Of a stretch of 64,000 nt of DNA, positions 16,313 through 27,321 are shown piece after piece; position 1 is the first letter of the stretch, and every line of letters begins with the position of its first letter. Made by a program: the position numbers and the translations under genes. Below the pieces are notes generated by a model. The model searched no databases, was not told the DNA's origin, and worked only from the letters and a program-made list of their open reading frames with translations. This stretch comes from CAWGQN01 sp963824885 (lineage in GTDB: Bacteria > Actinomycetota > Actinomycetes > Actinomycetales > Microbacteriaceae): contig CAWGQN010000002.1 of assembly GCA_963824885.1 (NCBI GenBank), forward strand, positions 186,001 to 250,000. Reading direction: 5' to 3'.

Positions 16313-18202
16313 GTGGTCACCGCTCTGTATCGTCGCTATCGGCCCGAAACATTCTCTGAAATGATCGGCCAGTCTCACGTGACCGAACCGCTCATGACCG
16401 CGCTTCGTGCGGATCGAGTCAACCACGCGTATCTTTTTAGCGGTCCGCGCGGTTGCGGCAAGACAACCTCAGCGCGCATTCTTGCTCGGTGTCTCAATTG
16501 CGCCGAGGGGCCAACCGATACACCGTGCGGAGTCTGTGCGAGCTGCCGCGAATTGGCGCGCGACGGTGGGGGTTCGCTCGATGTCGTCGAAATAGACGCG
16601 GCAAGCCATAACGGTGTTGACGACGCTCGTGATCTTCGAGAGCGCGCTGTTTTTGCTCCCGCTCGTGATCGTTACAAGGTCTTTATTCTGGACGAGGCGC
16701 ACATGGTGACGCCGCAAGGATTCAACGCGTTGCTTAAGATCGTGGAAGAGCCGCCCGATCACGTCACGTTCATCTTCGCGACGACCGAGCCGGACAAAGT
16801 CATTGGCACGATCCGGTCACGGACTCATCACTATCCCTTCCGGCTAATTCCTCCGTCTTTGATGGTCGACTATGTGCAGTCGTTGTGTGTGAGCGAGAGC
16901 GTGGACATTGCGCCGGGTGTCGTTCCGCTTGTCGTTCGGTCGGGAGGCGGTTCGGCTCGCGACACCGTGTCGATCCTCGATCAACTCATGGCCGGTTCTG
17001 CCCGCGGCGTGATCAGTTATGAGCGTGCAATTGCCCTCTTGGGCTATACACCCGCGGCTCTTCTTGACGAGGTTATTGACGCGCTGGGCGCTCGAGACGC
17101 ACGATCGGCATTCGGAGTGGTTGACCAGGTCATTCAATCTGGTCAGGACCCGCGTCGTTTCGTCGAAGACGTGCTCGAACGGTTGCGCGATCTCATTGTT
17201 GTTGCCGCGACCGAGTCAGACGCTTCTGCCGTGCTTCGGGGTGTTCCCCGCGACGAAATCGACCTCATGGCAACCCGCGCTGCCTCGTTTGGCGACGCGG
17301 CACTGTCTCGCACGGCTGATATTGTCAACGCTGCGCTCACCACCATGACGGGTGTCACATCGCCCAAGCTTCACCTCGAACTCATGATTGCGCGGATTCT
17401 TGTGCCCGCAATCGATGACACGGACCGCGGTGCGCTCGCGCGGGTCGAAAGGCTCGAGCGTCGCGTCGGAATTAGTGCGGGAGCGAGTGGCGACGGTGGC
17501 CGAGGCGGTGGCGACGGCGCACTGCCTGTGCGCGTTGGGCACCCACCGGAATCGACCGGCGCTAGCGCGTCGCTTTCGTGCGGTGACGGTGACAGTGTCG
17601 ATGTCACCACTGCGCCTGACGTTGACGAACCGGTCTCATTGGTGACGGTCCAGCAAGTCAGAGACGCGTGGCCACAAATTCTCGCCGTCGTCGAGAAGGC
17701 AAAACGCAGCGCGTGGTTGGTGATTTACACCGCGCGAGTCCACGAGCTGCGCGGCGATATCCTTGTTCTTTTCTTTGCGAGCGAAAACGATGTCGCGAGC
17801 TTCAAGGAACACGGCGCGTCGAACGGTGTGAGCGAGTATCTTCGGCGAGCGATCATCGATGTGCTGGGTGTCCGGGTCAAATTCCTCGCGAAAGTCGATG
17901 CGTCTCAATCGGTAGCCGGGCCACGCGAGTCGGCGGCTGCGCGAGAGGGTGAGCACAACACCGCGTGGGCAACTGTCGCAATTCCCGGGTCACGCGACGA
18001 GTCGCAATCATCCGCGGCAATTTCTGTTTCGTCGGCGGCTCGACAAGAATCGCGCGACATGGTCAGACCCCCTCGCGAGACGACGGCCCGCAGCGAGGCG
18101 CGTCAGCGTTACGGCGAATCGGTCGTGCGTGAGATTCTTGGCGCGAGCTTTATCGAAGAGCACACGATTACTACGCCGTCGGATCGTTCGAGAGTCGAAT
18201 AG
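16313..18202 (+). CDS. dnaX: DNA polymerase III subunit gamma/tau
   Basis: 629 residues from GTG 16313, which gives the typical start VTALYRRYRPETFSEMIGQ; in-frame starts further upstream would fall inside the SRP RNA. Clamp-loader ATPase: Walker A FSGPRGCGKTTSAR (about 43-56), zinc-binding cysteines in CLNCAEGP-CGVCASC, Walker B FILDEAHMVT, sensor 1 FIFATTEPDKV. The C-terminal part holds a Gly/Asp-rich linker and the tau-like region. It loads the beta clamp with delta and delta' (delta' is encoded at 54246). recR follows after two bases. Confidence 0.95.
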   Translation: MVTALYRRYRPETFSEMIGQSHVTEPLMTALRADRVNHAYLFSGPRGCGKTTSARILARCLNCAEGPTDTPCGVCASCRELARDGGGSLDVVEIDAASHNGVDDARDLRERAVFAPARDRYKVFILDEAHMVTPQGFNALLKIVEEPPDHVTFIFATTEPDKVIGTIRSRTHHYPFRLIPPSLMVDYVQSLCVSESVDIAPGVVPLVVRSGGGSARDTVSILDQLMAGSARGVISYERAIALLGYTPAALLDEVIDALGARDARSAFGVVDQVIQSGQDPRRFVEDVLERLRDLIVVAATESDASAVLRGVPRDEIDLMATRAASFGDAALSRTADIVNAALTTMTGVTSPKLHLELMIARILVPAIDDTDRGALARVERLERRVGISAGASGDGGRGGGDGALPVRVGHPPESTGASASLSCGDGDSVDVTTAPDVDEPVSLVTVQQVRDAWPQILAVVEKAKRSAWLVIYTARVHELRGDILVLFFASENDVASFKEHGASNGVSEYLRRAIIDVLGVRVKFLAKVDASQSVAGPRESAAAREGEHNTAWATVAIPGSRDESQSSAAISVSSAARQESRDMVRPPRETTARSEARQRYGESVVREILGASFIEEHTITTPSDRSRVE

Positions 18203-18204
18203 CC

Positions 18205-18804
<600 letters not shown>

Positions 18805-18876
18805 CTCGACCACTATCCCAGCTAGAATTCGTGGTGGGGCGTCTCGACCCGCTTGCCCCACGCTGGGAGAACACAC

Positions 18877-20169
18877 GTGAGCCTCATCGTGCAGAAATAC
18901 GGGGGATCGTCCGTCGCGGATGCTGAAAGCATCAACCGCGTGGCGAAACGCATCGTCGAAACGTTGGCGGCTGACAACGACGTGGTCGTCGCCGTGTCGG
19001 CGATGGGTGACACCACCGACGACCTGCTCGATCTCGCTCACGAAATAGGCCCGAATCCGACGCCTCGCGAACTCGATATGCTCCTCACCGCGGGCGAGCG
19101 TATTTCGGTCGCGCTCTTGGCAATTGCGATTAACGGCATGGGTTACGACGCTCGCCCTTTTACTGGCGGCCAGGCCGGAATGTTTACGGATGCTCGACAC
19201 GGTGCCGCCCGCATTGTCGACGTGACTCCTGATCGCGTCAGGGACGCTCTTGCCGCGGGTGCGATCCCCATCGTTGCCGGGTTCCAGGGCGTCTATCGGG
19301 CGACGGGAGATCATACGACACTGGGCCGCGGCGGATCCGACACGACCGCGGTGGCTTTGGCATCCGCTCTCCATGCCGACGTGTGCGAAATTTACACCGA
19401 CGTCGACGGAATCTTTACGGCCGACCCGCGCGCGGTTCCAACAGCCCGTAAAATCGACCGCATCACGAGCGAAGAAATGCTCGAACTCGCGGGATCCGGC
19501 GCCAAGGTGCTTCATGTTCGCGCGGTCGAGTTCGCGCGGCGGCACGGGGTGACGCTGCACGTGCGTTCTTCGTACAATCACAAGGAGGGAACAATCGTCT
19601 ACAATCCCGTGAGTGAGATCGTTGGCGATTCGGCCGAGAACGGAACGAGCGTGGAAGAACCCATTATTGCCGGGGTCGCAACCGACCTCAGCGAGGCAAA
19701 AATCACCGTGCTCGGCGTTCCTGACATTCCAGGAAAAGCGGCACAGATTTTCACGATCGTTGCCGCCTCGCATGCAAACATCGACATGATCGTGCAAAAC
19801 GTCTCGGCCGCGGCGACCGGCGTTACCGATATTTCGTTTACCTTGCTCAAGACCGACGGCGATAGAGTGCGCGCCGCCCTTTCCGCCGCGCAGGCCGATG
19901 TGGGATTCGCGAGCCTGCAATACGACGATCAAATTGGCAAGCTTGCCCTTGTCGGCTCGGGAATGGGAACCAACGCGGGAGTGTCAGCCACGCTGTTCAC
20001 GGCCCTCTTTGACGCGGGGATCAACATTGAGATGATTTCGACGAGCGAAATCCGAATCTCGGTCGTCACTCGCGCTGACACCATTACAAAAGCGGTCCGC
20101 GTTGTGCACACCGCGTTTGGCCTCGACACTGTCGACGAGGCGGTCGTGTACGCGGGATCAGGCCGCTAA
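18877..20169 (+). CDS. lysC: Aspartate kinase
   Basis: 430 residues from GTG 18877 with GGGAG upstream, giving SLIVQKYGGSSVADAESI, the standard N-terminal kinase motif. The catalytic domain includes VVAVSAMGDTTDDLL, LLTAGERISVALLA, TLGRGGSDTTAVALA and VDGIFTADPR; two ACT domains follow from about residue 265 (ITVLGVPDIPGKAAQIF, ALVGSGMGTNAGVSATLFTAL), the site of lysine/threonine feedback. First step from aspartate to lysine, threonine, methionine and diaminopimelate. In related bacteria an internal start yields a separate regulatory subunit; I did not identify it here. asd follows after three bases. Confidence 0.95.
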   Translation: MSLIVQKYGGSSVADAESINRVAKRIVETLAADNDVVVAVSAMGDTTDDLLDLAHEIGPNPTPRELDMLLTAGERISVALLAIAINGMGYDARPFTGGQAGMFTDARHGAARIVDVTPDRVRDALAAGAIPIVAGFQGVYRATGDHTTLGRGGSDTTAVALASALHADVCEIYTDVDGIFTADPRAVPTARKIDRITSEEMLELAGSGAKVLHVRAVEFARRHGVTLHVRSSYNHKEGTIVYNPVSEIVGDSAENGTSVEEPIIAGVATDLSEAKITVLGVPDIPGKAAQIFTIVAASHANIDMIVQNVSAAATGVTDISFTLLKTDGDRVRAALSAAQADVGFASLQYDDQIGKLALVGSGMGTNAGVSATLFTALFDAGINIEMISTSEIRISVVTRADTITKAVRVVHTAFGLDTVDEAVVYAGSGR

Positions 20170-20172
20170 GGA

Positions 20173-21240
20173 ATGACCCGCGAATCTGGCCTTCGCATTG
20201 GCGTCGTGGGAGCAACCGGTCAGGTTGGATCGCTCATGCGCACCCTCCTCGACGTGCGCGCCTTCCCAATCGCGAGTGTGCGGTTCTTCGCGACCGCGCG
20301 ATCCGCAGGAACCACGTTGCCGTTCCGCACCGAGCGAGTTCTCGTCGAAGACACCGAGCGCGCCGACCCGTCGGGTCTCGACGTCGTCTTGTTTTCGGCG
20401 GGTGCGACCGCGAGTCGTGAGTACGCGCCGCGTTTTGCGAGAGCCGGTGCCACGGTCGTCGACAATTCGAGTGCGTGGCGATTGGATGCCGACGTGCCGC
20501 TCGTCGTCAGCGGCGTCAATTCACTCGCAATTGCGAGCGCCCGCAAGGGGATCATTGCGAACCCGAACTGCACCACAATGGCGGCAATGCCGGTGCTCAA
20601 GGCCCTCGACGACGACGCGGGCCTGACTCGTATCGTCGTGAGCACGTACCAGGCCGTCTCGGGAAGCGGTGTCGCGGGAGTCCGCGAGTTGGCCGGACAG
20701 GTTGCAGCGGCCGTCGACGGCGGAGACATGCTGAGCCTCGTGAGCGATGGCACCGCGATTAGTCTTCCCGAATCGGAGGTCTACTCGCGCTCGATCGCGT
20801 TCAACGTGATTCCAATCGCGGGTGAGGTTGTCGATGACGGCAGCAATGAGACAGACGAAGAAAAAAAGCTGCGGAATGAGAGCCGAAAAATTCTTGGCCT
20901 TCCGAATCTTCTCGTGAGTGGCACGTGCGTTCGAGTGCCCGTTTTTACCGGACACTCGCTCTCGATCAATGCCGAGTTCGCGCGCGCCATGAGTCCCGAG
21001 CGGGCGGCTGAAATCCTCGGTGACGTCGACGAAGTTGAATGCACCGACGTGCCTACTCCCCGTGGCGCCGCGGGCACCGATCCCATTACTGTCGGTCGGA
21101 TTCGTGCCGACGAGGGCGTCTCGAACGGGCGCGGAATCGCGCTCTTCATTTGCAGCGACAATCTTCGCAAGGGCGCGGCCCTCAACGCGGTTCAAATCGC
21201 GGAGTCAGTCGCCGCGAGACGCTTCGGGACCGTTTCATAG
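20173..21240 (+). CDS. asd: Aspartate-semialdehyde dehydrogenase
   Basis: 355 residues, ATG 20173 three bases after lysC. N-terminal NADP-binding GVVGATGQVGSLM (10-22); catalytic Cys133 in ANPNCTTMAAMP; substrate-binding FNVIPIAGE and RVPVFTGHSLSINAEF later. It reduces aspartyl phosphate to aspartate semialdehyde, the branch point to lysine/cell wall and threonine/methionine. An operon with lysC is the norm in this phylum. Confidence 0.96.
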   Translation: MTRESGLRIGVVGATGQVGSLMRTLLDVRAFPIASVRFFATARSAGTTLPFRTERVLVEDTERADPSGLDVVLFSAGATASREYAPRFARAGATVVDNSSAWRLDADVPLVVSGVNSLAIASARKGIIANPNCTTMAAMPVLKALDDDAGLTRIVVSTYQAVSGSGVAGVRELAGQVAAAVDGGDMLSLVSDGTAISLPESEVYSRSIAFNVIPIAGEVVDDGSNETDEEKKLRNESRKILGLPNLLVSGTCVRVPVFTGHSLSINAEFARAMSPERAAEILGDVDEVECTDVPTPRGAAGTDPITVGRIRADEGVSNGRGIALFICSDNLRKGAALNAVQIAESVAARRFGTVS

Positions 21241-21302
21241 TCGGTGAATTTTCGCGCGGGCACTAATCGCCGAGCGCGAGGGATGGTTTTTGTTAGGGAG
21301 CC

Positions 21303-21321
21303 AGGCTAAATAGACTAGCCT
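21303..21321. repeat. Small inverted repeat between asd and the LuxR gene
   Basis: AGGCTA and TAGCCT flank seven bases in an AT-rich gap of 234 bases. It could be an operator or part of a weak terminator; nothing else was recognised in the gap. Confidence 0.3.
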
Positions 21322-21474
21322 CGGTCTGATTGGCCTGTTAACAATTTGGAACTCGTTCTCTCGAATCCCAATACCGTTGCTTCGTGCGGCGTCTATCGGG
21401 TTTCCAATTTCGATCAGAGTTGAGATTACAATTGCCCAACTTGCCCGTGATCGTATCTTCAGCCACCATTTTCA

Positions 21475-24273
21475 ATGGATAACCCGTTTGTCGAAATCTC
21501 TAACATCCCGAACGCCGTGCGTGGCTGCCCGGCAGCCACGCACATGACCGCGCGTATGCGCGAAGTGGGCGCGAATAACGGTCACAATTTGACCGAGCAC
21601 GCGGAGTTCTCGCCCCCGATTCTCGTTGGCGTTCCTCGCTTGCCGGTTCGCGTTGTTGCCCGCCCGCGAGTCACCGGGCTGCTCGACGACCTGTGGCCAT
21701 CGGGTGTTACCGCTGTTCGAGGGGGGACCGGTGCGGGCAAAACGATCGCGTTAGTGTCGTGGCTGCACTCGTCAGAAATTCTCACGGGAATCGCGGTGTG
21801 GCACACGATCGATTCGGTGACAGCTCGTCGAGCGGCGTTTTGGCAACGGCTCCATGCGCTCGTAGGAGAAGCGAGAGCGGACGGTCGAGTCGTCACCTCG
21901 GCCGTACCTGCGCCCCCCGAGATCACGTCACGTGGTTTCCGGCACGCACTCGTATCGGCCGTGGCCACCCTCGGTATGCCGCTCACCCTCGTCCTCGACG
22001 AATTCGATCAGGTTGCCGACGAGGTCATTGTCGACGACCTCGCTTACCTCGCGGCGGCCACCCCGCAATTTCGGATCGTTGCTGCGAGCCGAATGCCATC
22101 GGGATTCGAAACACCGCGGCGGGCCATTGGCCTCGACACGAGAGTGGTCACGGAAAACGATCTGGCATTTACTCAACCCGAAACGCGCGAGGTGCTTGAG
22201 CGAGCAGGCGCGTCCGTGGGGCCCACGGACGTCGACGCGCTCACGAGTCGGCTTTACGGGTGGCCCGCGGGCATCCGCGTTTCCGCGCTCGCAATTGAGG
22301 CATCGAATTTGGCCGGGGGGCTCGAACCGATTGTCGAGATCGCGGAAACGGCGATGATCGCATACGTTCGCAATATTTTGTTCACGCTCGACGCCCTCAA
22401 GCCGGGTTTGCTGACGTTTCTCAAAAAGACATCAATCGTCGACGATGTCGTTCCCGAACTCGCGCGCGCGCTCACCGGCGCCGACGACAGCGCCGAACTG
22501 CTTGAATTTGTCGAGCAAATGGGCGTTGCGTCGCGCGTCGTGTGCGGGGGCGTTCCGCTTTATCGATATGGAAACATCGCGACGGCCGCTCTTGCTACTG
22601 AGCTCGCCGACAATAATCGAGACGACACTGCGACCCTGCACGCGCGCGCGGCGCGCTGGTACGAAGCCAACGGGAACGTCATTCGCGCGTTCGCGCACGC
22701 GGTCGAGTCATCCGACGGCGACCTCATTTCGACGCTTATCGAGCGGCACAGGCCGATCTTGCTGTCTCTTCACGCGAAAGAGTTTCGCGAACTCGTCCAG
22801 AATTTTTCCGAGGACGTTTTGTGGCGCGACCCCACGCTCGTGACGATGCTCGCGGTTGCGTACCACGCGCCTCCGGTTGCTTCAGATCGCCTCATCGACC
22901 TTTTTTCTCGGTCCACTGATCGACGAGAACGGCTCTCGTCGTCGGCGAGTGCGGGGGAAAAACTCGCGTTAAACGCCGTGTGCGTCGTTGCGAACCGGTT
23001 CACTGGCGAATTCGAGGCGGCGGTTGTCGCGGCTGATGAGCTCATCGACGCCGTGTCGAGACTCACGCCGCCTGAAGAAACGGCAGTTGCCCCGATACGT
23101 GCAATCGTGTGCCACCAGGCTGGACTAACACATCGTGCGGTTGGGAATTTGGCTCGAGCTACCGAGTGCTTCGCTTCCGCGTGGAATCGTCGATCCGACT
23201 TGCCGGCGGAACACACGCCGTTTCACATCGCGGCGAGTTCAGCGCTCTGCTGGGCGCTCGGCGGTGACGTCGGGCCAGCGCGCTCGTCGATCGAACAAGC
23301 GCGCGAGTGCGATCCCACGGGAACCCTGATTCGCACTCACGGTGGGATCGACCTCATCATCGCCGAGGCGCTCGTCGCGGCCCACGCATTCAATCTCAAC
23401 GATGCGGCGCACACGCTCGCAGCGTGCGCGGACGATGCGGCGCACACCGAATCGCTGCCGATCCACGCGTGGGCGTGGGCAACCGTTTTGGGTCTGCAGG
23501 GCGAACCGCACGGCGCTCTTGACGTTCTCGATGTGTATGACAGTCAAGCCACCGCTGCGCCGACCGCGAGCGTTTTTGCCCGGTCGTTGCTTGCCTCGGT
23601 CCGGGCAACGACGTTCTTGCGGCTCGGACTCGCGATCCGGGCGCAAAATGCCCTTGCTGACTCGCCGTGCGAAACACAGTGGACAGCGCTCGCACGCACG
23701 ACGATTGACCTTCTTGCCGGGGACAACGATAAAGCCTCGCGGATGGCGGTCTCTTGGGTGTGGCGTGCCGGGACGTATCGGTTTCCCCGCGCCGCGCTCC
23801 TCGCGCTTAAGGCCGCCGCGCTGCTTCGACGCGGAGACACCAACGAGGCGGGGATACAATTTCGCCGCGCGCTCAGCCTCATTGAACGAAGCGGTGCGCA
23901 CTTTGCCCTCGCCGCGGTTCCTCAGCGGGACCTCGACGCGCTCGTGACTCTCGTCAACACGAACGCGGCGATTCCGAGTGACGTGCACGCGATGCCCGAT
24001 AGCGTCCGCGTCAAGAAGCTCAGCGCGGCCGAGTTGCGTGTCCTCGAGCAACTCGCGGACACATCTCGCATCGACAAGATTGCCGGGCGGCTCTTCATCA
24101 CACGAAATACGGTGAAGGGGCAACTGAGGAGCGTTTATCGCAAACTCGACGCATCGGGGCGCAGCGAGGCACTCGAAACGGCATACCGCTTCGGACTTTT
24201 GGCGCCGTGTGATTACGCGGGTGACCCTCGGTTACCACTCCGACTTGAGCGCGACATAGGCTTGGAACCGTGA
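21475..24273 (+). CDS. MalT-like LuxR-family transcriptional activator (STAND ATPase)
   Basis: 932 residues. N-terminal P-loop VRGGTGAGKTIALVSWL (about 81-97) and LVLDEFDQVADE form an NTPase module; FTQPETREVLERAGA and SRLYGWPAGIRVSALA are typical of MalT-like STAND proteins; the middle is an alpha-helical TPR-like region; the C-terminus has a LuxR helix-turn-helix (KLSAAELRVLEQLADTS, then IAGRLFITRNTVKGQLRSVY). Such proteins switch on transcription on binding a small inducer with ATP. The stop overlaps the mqo start (GTGA), so it may control malate oxidation or central carbon genes; the inducer is unknown. ATG 21544 is an alternative start. Confidence 0.85.
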   Translation: MDNPFVEISNIPNAVRGCPAATHMTARMREVGANNGHNLTEHAEFSPPILVGVPRLPVRVVARPRVTGLLDDLWPSGVTAVRGGTGAGKTIALVSWLHSSEILTGIAVWHTIDSVTARRAAFWQRLHALVGEARADGRVVTSAVPAPPEITSRGFRHALVSAVATLGMPLTLVLDEFDQVADEVIVDDLAYLAAATPQFRIVAASRMPSGFETPRRAIGLDTRVVTENDLAFTQPETREVLERAGASVGPTDVDALTSRLYGWPAGIRVSALAIEASNLAGGLEPIVEIAETAMIAYVRNILFTLDALKPGLLTFLKKTSIVDDVVPELARALTGADDSAELLEFVEQMGVASRVVCGGVPLYRYGNIATAALATELADNNRDDTATLHARAARWYEANGNVIRAFAHAVESSDGDLISTLIERHRPILLSLHAKEFRELVQNFSEDVLWRDPTLVTMLAVAYHAPPVASDRLIDLFSRSTDRRERLSSSASAGEKLALNAVCVVANRFTGEFEAAVVAADELIDAVSRLTPPEETAVAPIRAIVCHQAGLTHRAVGNLARATECFASAWNRRSDLPAEHTPFHIAASSALCWALGGDVGPARSSIEQARECDPTGTLIRTHGGIDLIIAEALVAAHAFNLNDAAHTLAACADDAAHTESLPIHAWAWATVLGLQGEPHGALDVLDVYDSQATAAPTASVFARSLLASVRATTFLRLGLAIRAQNALADSPCETQWTALARTTIDLLAGDNDKASRMAVSWVWRAGTYRFPRAALLALKAAALLRRGDTNEAGIQFRRALSLIERSGAHFALAAVPQRDLDALVTLVNTNAAIPSDVHAMPDSVRVKKLSAAELRVLEQLADTSRIDKIAGRLFITRNTVKGQLRSVYRKLDASGRSEALETAYRFGLLAPCDYAGDPRLPLRLERDIGLEP

Positions 24274-25751
24274 GCGCTCGCCCCCAAACAGTTGATGTGG
24301 CCCTGATTGGCGGCGGAATAATGAGCGCCACCTTGGCGGTGCTTCTCAAACGCCTCGAGCCCGATTGGTCCATCGTGATTTACGAGCGTCTATCCGAGGT
24401 GGCACTCGAGAGTTCGGGACCGTGGAATAACGCGGGAACCGGCCACGCCGCCCTGTGCGAGGTCAATTACATGCCTCAAGCGCCCGACGGTTCAGTGACC
24501 GCCGAAAAAGCCGTCGAAATCAACGAGCAATTCCTCGTGAGCCGCCAGTTTTGGGCTCATCTCGTCGCGGAGGGCGCGCTTGGCGAGCCCCACACGTTTA
24601 TCAATCGGGTGCCCCACGTGACGTTTGTTCGCGGAAGCAAAGATACTGAGTACCTTCGCAAGCGCGTCGCAGCGCTCAAGGCCGAGCCGCTTTTTAGTGC
24701 GATTGAATACTCGGAGGATCGCGCGGTGATCGCCCAGTGGGCTCCCGCGATAATCGAGAATCGCTCGGAAAACGAGCGCGTCGCGGCAACCCGCTTTGCC
24801 GGCGGCACCGACGTCGACTTCGGGTCGTTGACGCGCCAGCTCGTTGACCACGCGGTCTCGAGAGGTGTCCAGCTCGCTCTCAATCACGAGGTCACGAAGC
24901 TGACAAAAGAGTCGCGCGGTGGCTGGAACGTGCGGGTTCGCGACGGGGGCGCACGCACGTCCTCGACGGTGACAGCGCGTTTCGTTTTTGTGGGAGCTGG
25001 GGGCGGAGCGCTCCACCTCTTGCAACTGGCGGGCATCCCAGAAATCGCGGGATACGGCGGGTTTCCGATCAGTGGACAATTCTTGCGGACGGAGAACCCC
25101 GGTGTCATTTCACGGCACCAAGCAAAAGTCTACGGAAAGGCGGCGATTGGCGCACCGCCCATGTCGGTTCCTCACTTGGACACGAGGGTCGTCGACGGTC
25201 GTGCGTCCGTGTTGTTTGGCCCGTACGCGGGGTTCAATCTGAAGTTTCTCAAGGAAGGCTCGTGGCGTGATCTTCCGACGTCGGTTCGAGCGGGCAATAT
25301 CGGCCCGATGCTCGCGGTCGCACGCGACAATCGCCCTCTCATTCAGTACTTGATTCGAGAACTCGTTGCGACGAAGGCGGCTCGATTCGCCGCATTGCGC
25401 GAGTTCATGCCGACCGCCGACCCCGCAGACTGGCACCTCATCACGGCGGGACAACGAGTTCAAATTATCAAGAAAGATTCTCGCGGTCGCGGCGTTCTTC
25501 AATTCGGGACAGAACTCATTGTGGCCGCTGATCGATCAATTGCCGGCCTGCTCGGTGCTTCGCCGGGGGCCTCGACCGCGGTTCCGATCATCATCGAGGC
25601 CCTCGCACGCTGTTTTCCCACGCGATACCGCGAGTGGGAGCCGCAATTGCGAGAGTTCGTGCCGAGGCTCGGCACGCGGCTGTCCGAGAACCCCGCGTGG
25701 GCGCGATCAGTCATGGACGAAACGGCTGCCATTTTAAAAATTGGCGCGTGA
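24270..25751 (+). CDS. mqo: Malate:quinone oxidoreductase
   Basis: 493 residues, GTG 24270 overlapping the upstream regulator. FAD-binding N-terminus VALIGGGIMSATLAVLLKRLEP; diagnostic Mqo stretches ESSGPWNNAGTGHAALCEVNY, FLVSRQFWAHLV, SRQLVDH-like LTRQLVDHAVSRGVQL, GYGGFPISGQFLR, KVYGKAAIGAPPMSVPHLD and VLFGPYAGF. A peripheral membrane flavoenzyme of the TCA cycle that oxidises malate and reduces menaquinone or ubiquinone. Confidence 0.96.
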   Translation: MSARPQTVDVALIGGGIMSATLAVLLKRLEPDWSIVIYERLSEVALESSGPWNNAGTGHAALCEVNYMPQAPDGSVTAEKAVEINEQFLVSRQFWAHLVAEGALGEPHTFINRVPHVTFVRGSKDTEYLRKRVAALKAEPLFSAIEYSEDRAVIAQWAPAIIENRSENERVAATRFAGGTDVDFGSLTRQLVDHAVSRGVQLALNHEVTKLTKESRGGWNVRVRDGGARTSSTVTARFVFVGAGGGALHLLQLAGIPEIAGYGGFPISGQFLRTENPGVISRHQAKVYGKAAIGAPPMSVPHLDTRVVDGRASVLFGPYAGFNLKFLKEGSWRDLPTSVRAGNIGPMLAVARDNRPLIQYLIRELVATKAARFAALREFMPTADPADWHLITAGQRVQIIKKDSRGRGVLQFGTELIVAADRSIAGLLGASPGASTAVPIIIEALARCFPTRYREWEPQLREFVPRLGTRLSENPAWARSVMDETAAILKIGA

Positions 25752-25775
25752 CGCTCATTTCCGGGGAGTAGACGC

Positions 25776-25791
25776 GCGCTCGACGGAGCGC
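25776..25791. terminator. Short GC-rich hairpin after mqo
   Basis: GCGCTC and GAGCGC around a four-base loop, 24 bases after the mqo stop, with no T run. It may end the mqo transcript before the exopolysaccharide operon. Confidence 0.35.
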
Positions 25792-25983
25792 ACAGCGCGG
25801 ACGAACGCACGACGATTTATCGGCGTATCAATCGGGTCCGGGTTCAGATTTCCGTTAGTCGAGTGTGAATCCGGTCCATTTGTGCCGCCAGTTATGGGAG
25901 CATAGGCCAGGTTCGACACGAGCGCGATGGTGTGTGCTCGTCGCGATTACCGTCATCCCTCATCGTTTTGAAAGGCTACCCGC

Positions 25984-27321
25984 GTGGAACTTCGCGACTT
26001 TATTCGAGTGTTGCGAAGGAGCTGGATCGCGATCTCTCTCTTTTTGATCGTGGGCGTGGGGGCGGCATGCGCGTATATGGTCGTGGCTACGCCAATGTAC
26101 AAGTCGTCGGCTCAAGTGTTCGTCTCCACGGAGTCGACGGGAACCGCTCAAGACCTCGTTTCAGGTACGACGTTTTCGCAACAGCGCGTGAAGACCTACG
26201 CTTCGATTGCGACATCTCCGCTCGTGCTTCAACCGGTCATCGACAGGCTCGGTCTGACGTGTTCGGTCGCGGAACTGACCCAGCTCGTGACAACCGCGGT
26301 GCCCACCGATACGACTCTCATACACATTACGGCGGCAGATTCCGATCCGGCTCGCTCCGCTGAAATCGCGAATGCCGTGTCGCAGAGTTTGACGAAGGTT
26401 GTTGCGTCAATTGAGCCGCTGACCAAACACACACATACCTCGGCCGTGAAGCTCACGCGCGTGCAGGATGCGACGATTCCGACTCGACCGGCGGGCTACA
26501 GTAGCGCACTCGCTATCGCGGTGGGGGTCGCAATTGGTCTCGTTCTCGGCGTCGCGTATGCGATTGTGCGTGATCTACTCGACAACCGGGTTCGCGACGA
26601 ATCCGATCTCGAGCGATTAATACACGTGCCGATCATCGGACGAATTCCCTTTGATGCCCGGGTTGCGGACCGGCCGCTTGTCGTTCACACCGACGCGAAC
26701 AGTCGGTCCGCGGAGGCTTTTCGTGCTCTTCGGACGATCGTGCAACCCCGTGGCGGTGCAAGCGAGCCGCGCTCTCTTGTCGTCACGTCGGCGGTTCGTG
26801 GCGAAGGCAAGAGTATTACCGCCGCAAATCTAGCCATCGCCCTTGCCGACTCGGGAGTTCGTGTGCTTTTAGTTGACGCTGACCTTCGTCAGCCCGACAT
26901 TACTCGGCACTTGGGGCTCGAAGTGGCAGCCGGTCTGACAGACGTACTGATTGGCCAATCAACGCTCGCGACGGCGATTCAACCGTGGGGCAACCGGACC
27001 CTCCGCGTTTTGCCCGCGGGAAAGATCCCCCCAAATCCCAGCGAATTGCTCGATTCGCGAGCGGCCGCTCGGCTGTTTGCCGAACTCGAGCGCGAATTCG
27101 ACGCGGTCATTATCGACTCATCGCCGCTTCTCCCCGTCACGGACGCCGCGATTCTTTCACGGATCACGAGTCGGGCGATTGTTGTCGTCGGTGTTGGCAT
27201 TGCACACCGCACACACGTCACGTCGGCGCTCGCGACGCTCTCGAGCGTCGATGCGAGCGTATGCGGAGTCGTCGCGACAATGCTGCCTTTGCCCGCGGTT
27301 GGTGTGGTTGCTCGTGCTTGA
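25984..27321 (+). CDS. Wzz-type chain-length regulator fused to BY-kinase (polysaccharide co-polymerase)
   Basis: 445 residues, GTG 25984. N-terminal membrane segment (SWIAISLFLIVGVGAACAYMVV) and Wzz region (YKSSAQVFVSTEST, TYASIATSPLVLQPVIDRL), a second membrane segment about residues 170-195, then a cytoplasmic tyrosine-kinase domain: Walker A TSAVRGEGKSIT (about 268-279), Walker A' VLLVDADLRQPD, Walker B AVIIDSSPLLPV. The C-terminus (LPLPAVGVVARA) lacks the usual tyrosine cluster, so autophosphorylation may be absent or placed elsewhere. It is the first gene of the exopolysaccharide operon and controls chain length and export. Confidence 0.9.
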   Translation: MELRDFIRVLRRSWIAISLFLIVGVGAACAYMVVATPMYKSSAQVFVSTESTGTAQDLVSGTTFSQQRVKTYASIATSPLVLQPVIDRLGLTCSVAELTQLVTTAVPTDTTLIHITAADSDPARSAEIANAVSQSLTKVVASIEPLTKHTHTSAVKLTRVQDATIPTRPAGYSSALAIAVGVAIGLVLGVAYAIVRDLLDNRVRDESDLERLIHVPIIGRIPFDARVADRPLVVHTDANSRSAEAFRALRTIVQPRGGASEPRSLVVTSAVRGEGKSITAANLAIALADSGVRVLLVDADLRQPDITRHLGLEVAAGLTDVLIGQSTLATAIQPWGNRTLRVLPAGKIPPNPSELLDSRAAARLFAELEREFDAVIIDSSPLLPVTDAAILSRITSRAIVVVGVGIAHRTHVTSALATLSSVDASVCGVVATMLPLPAVGVVARA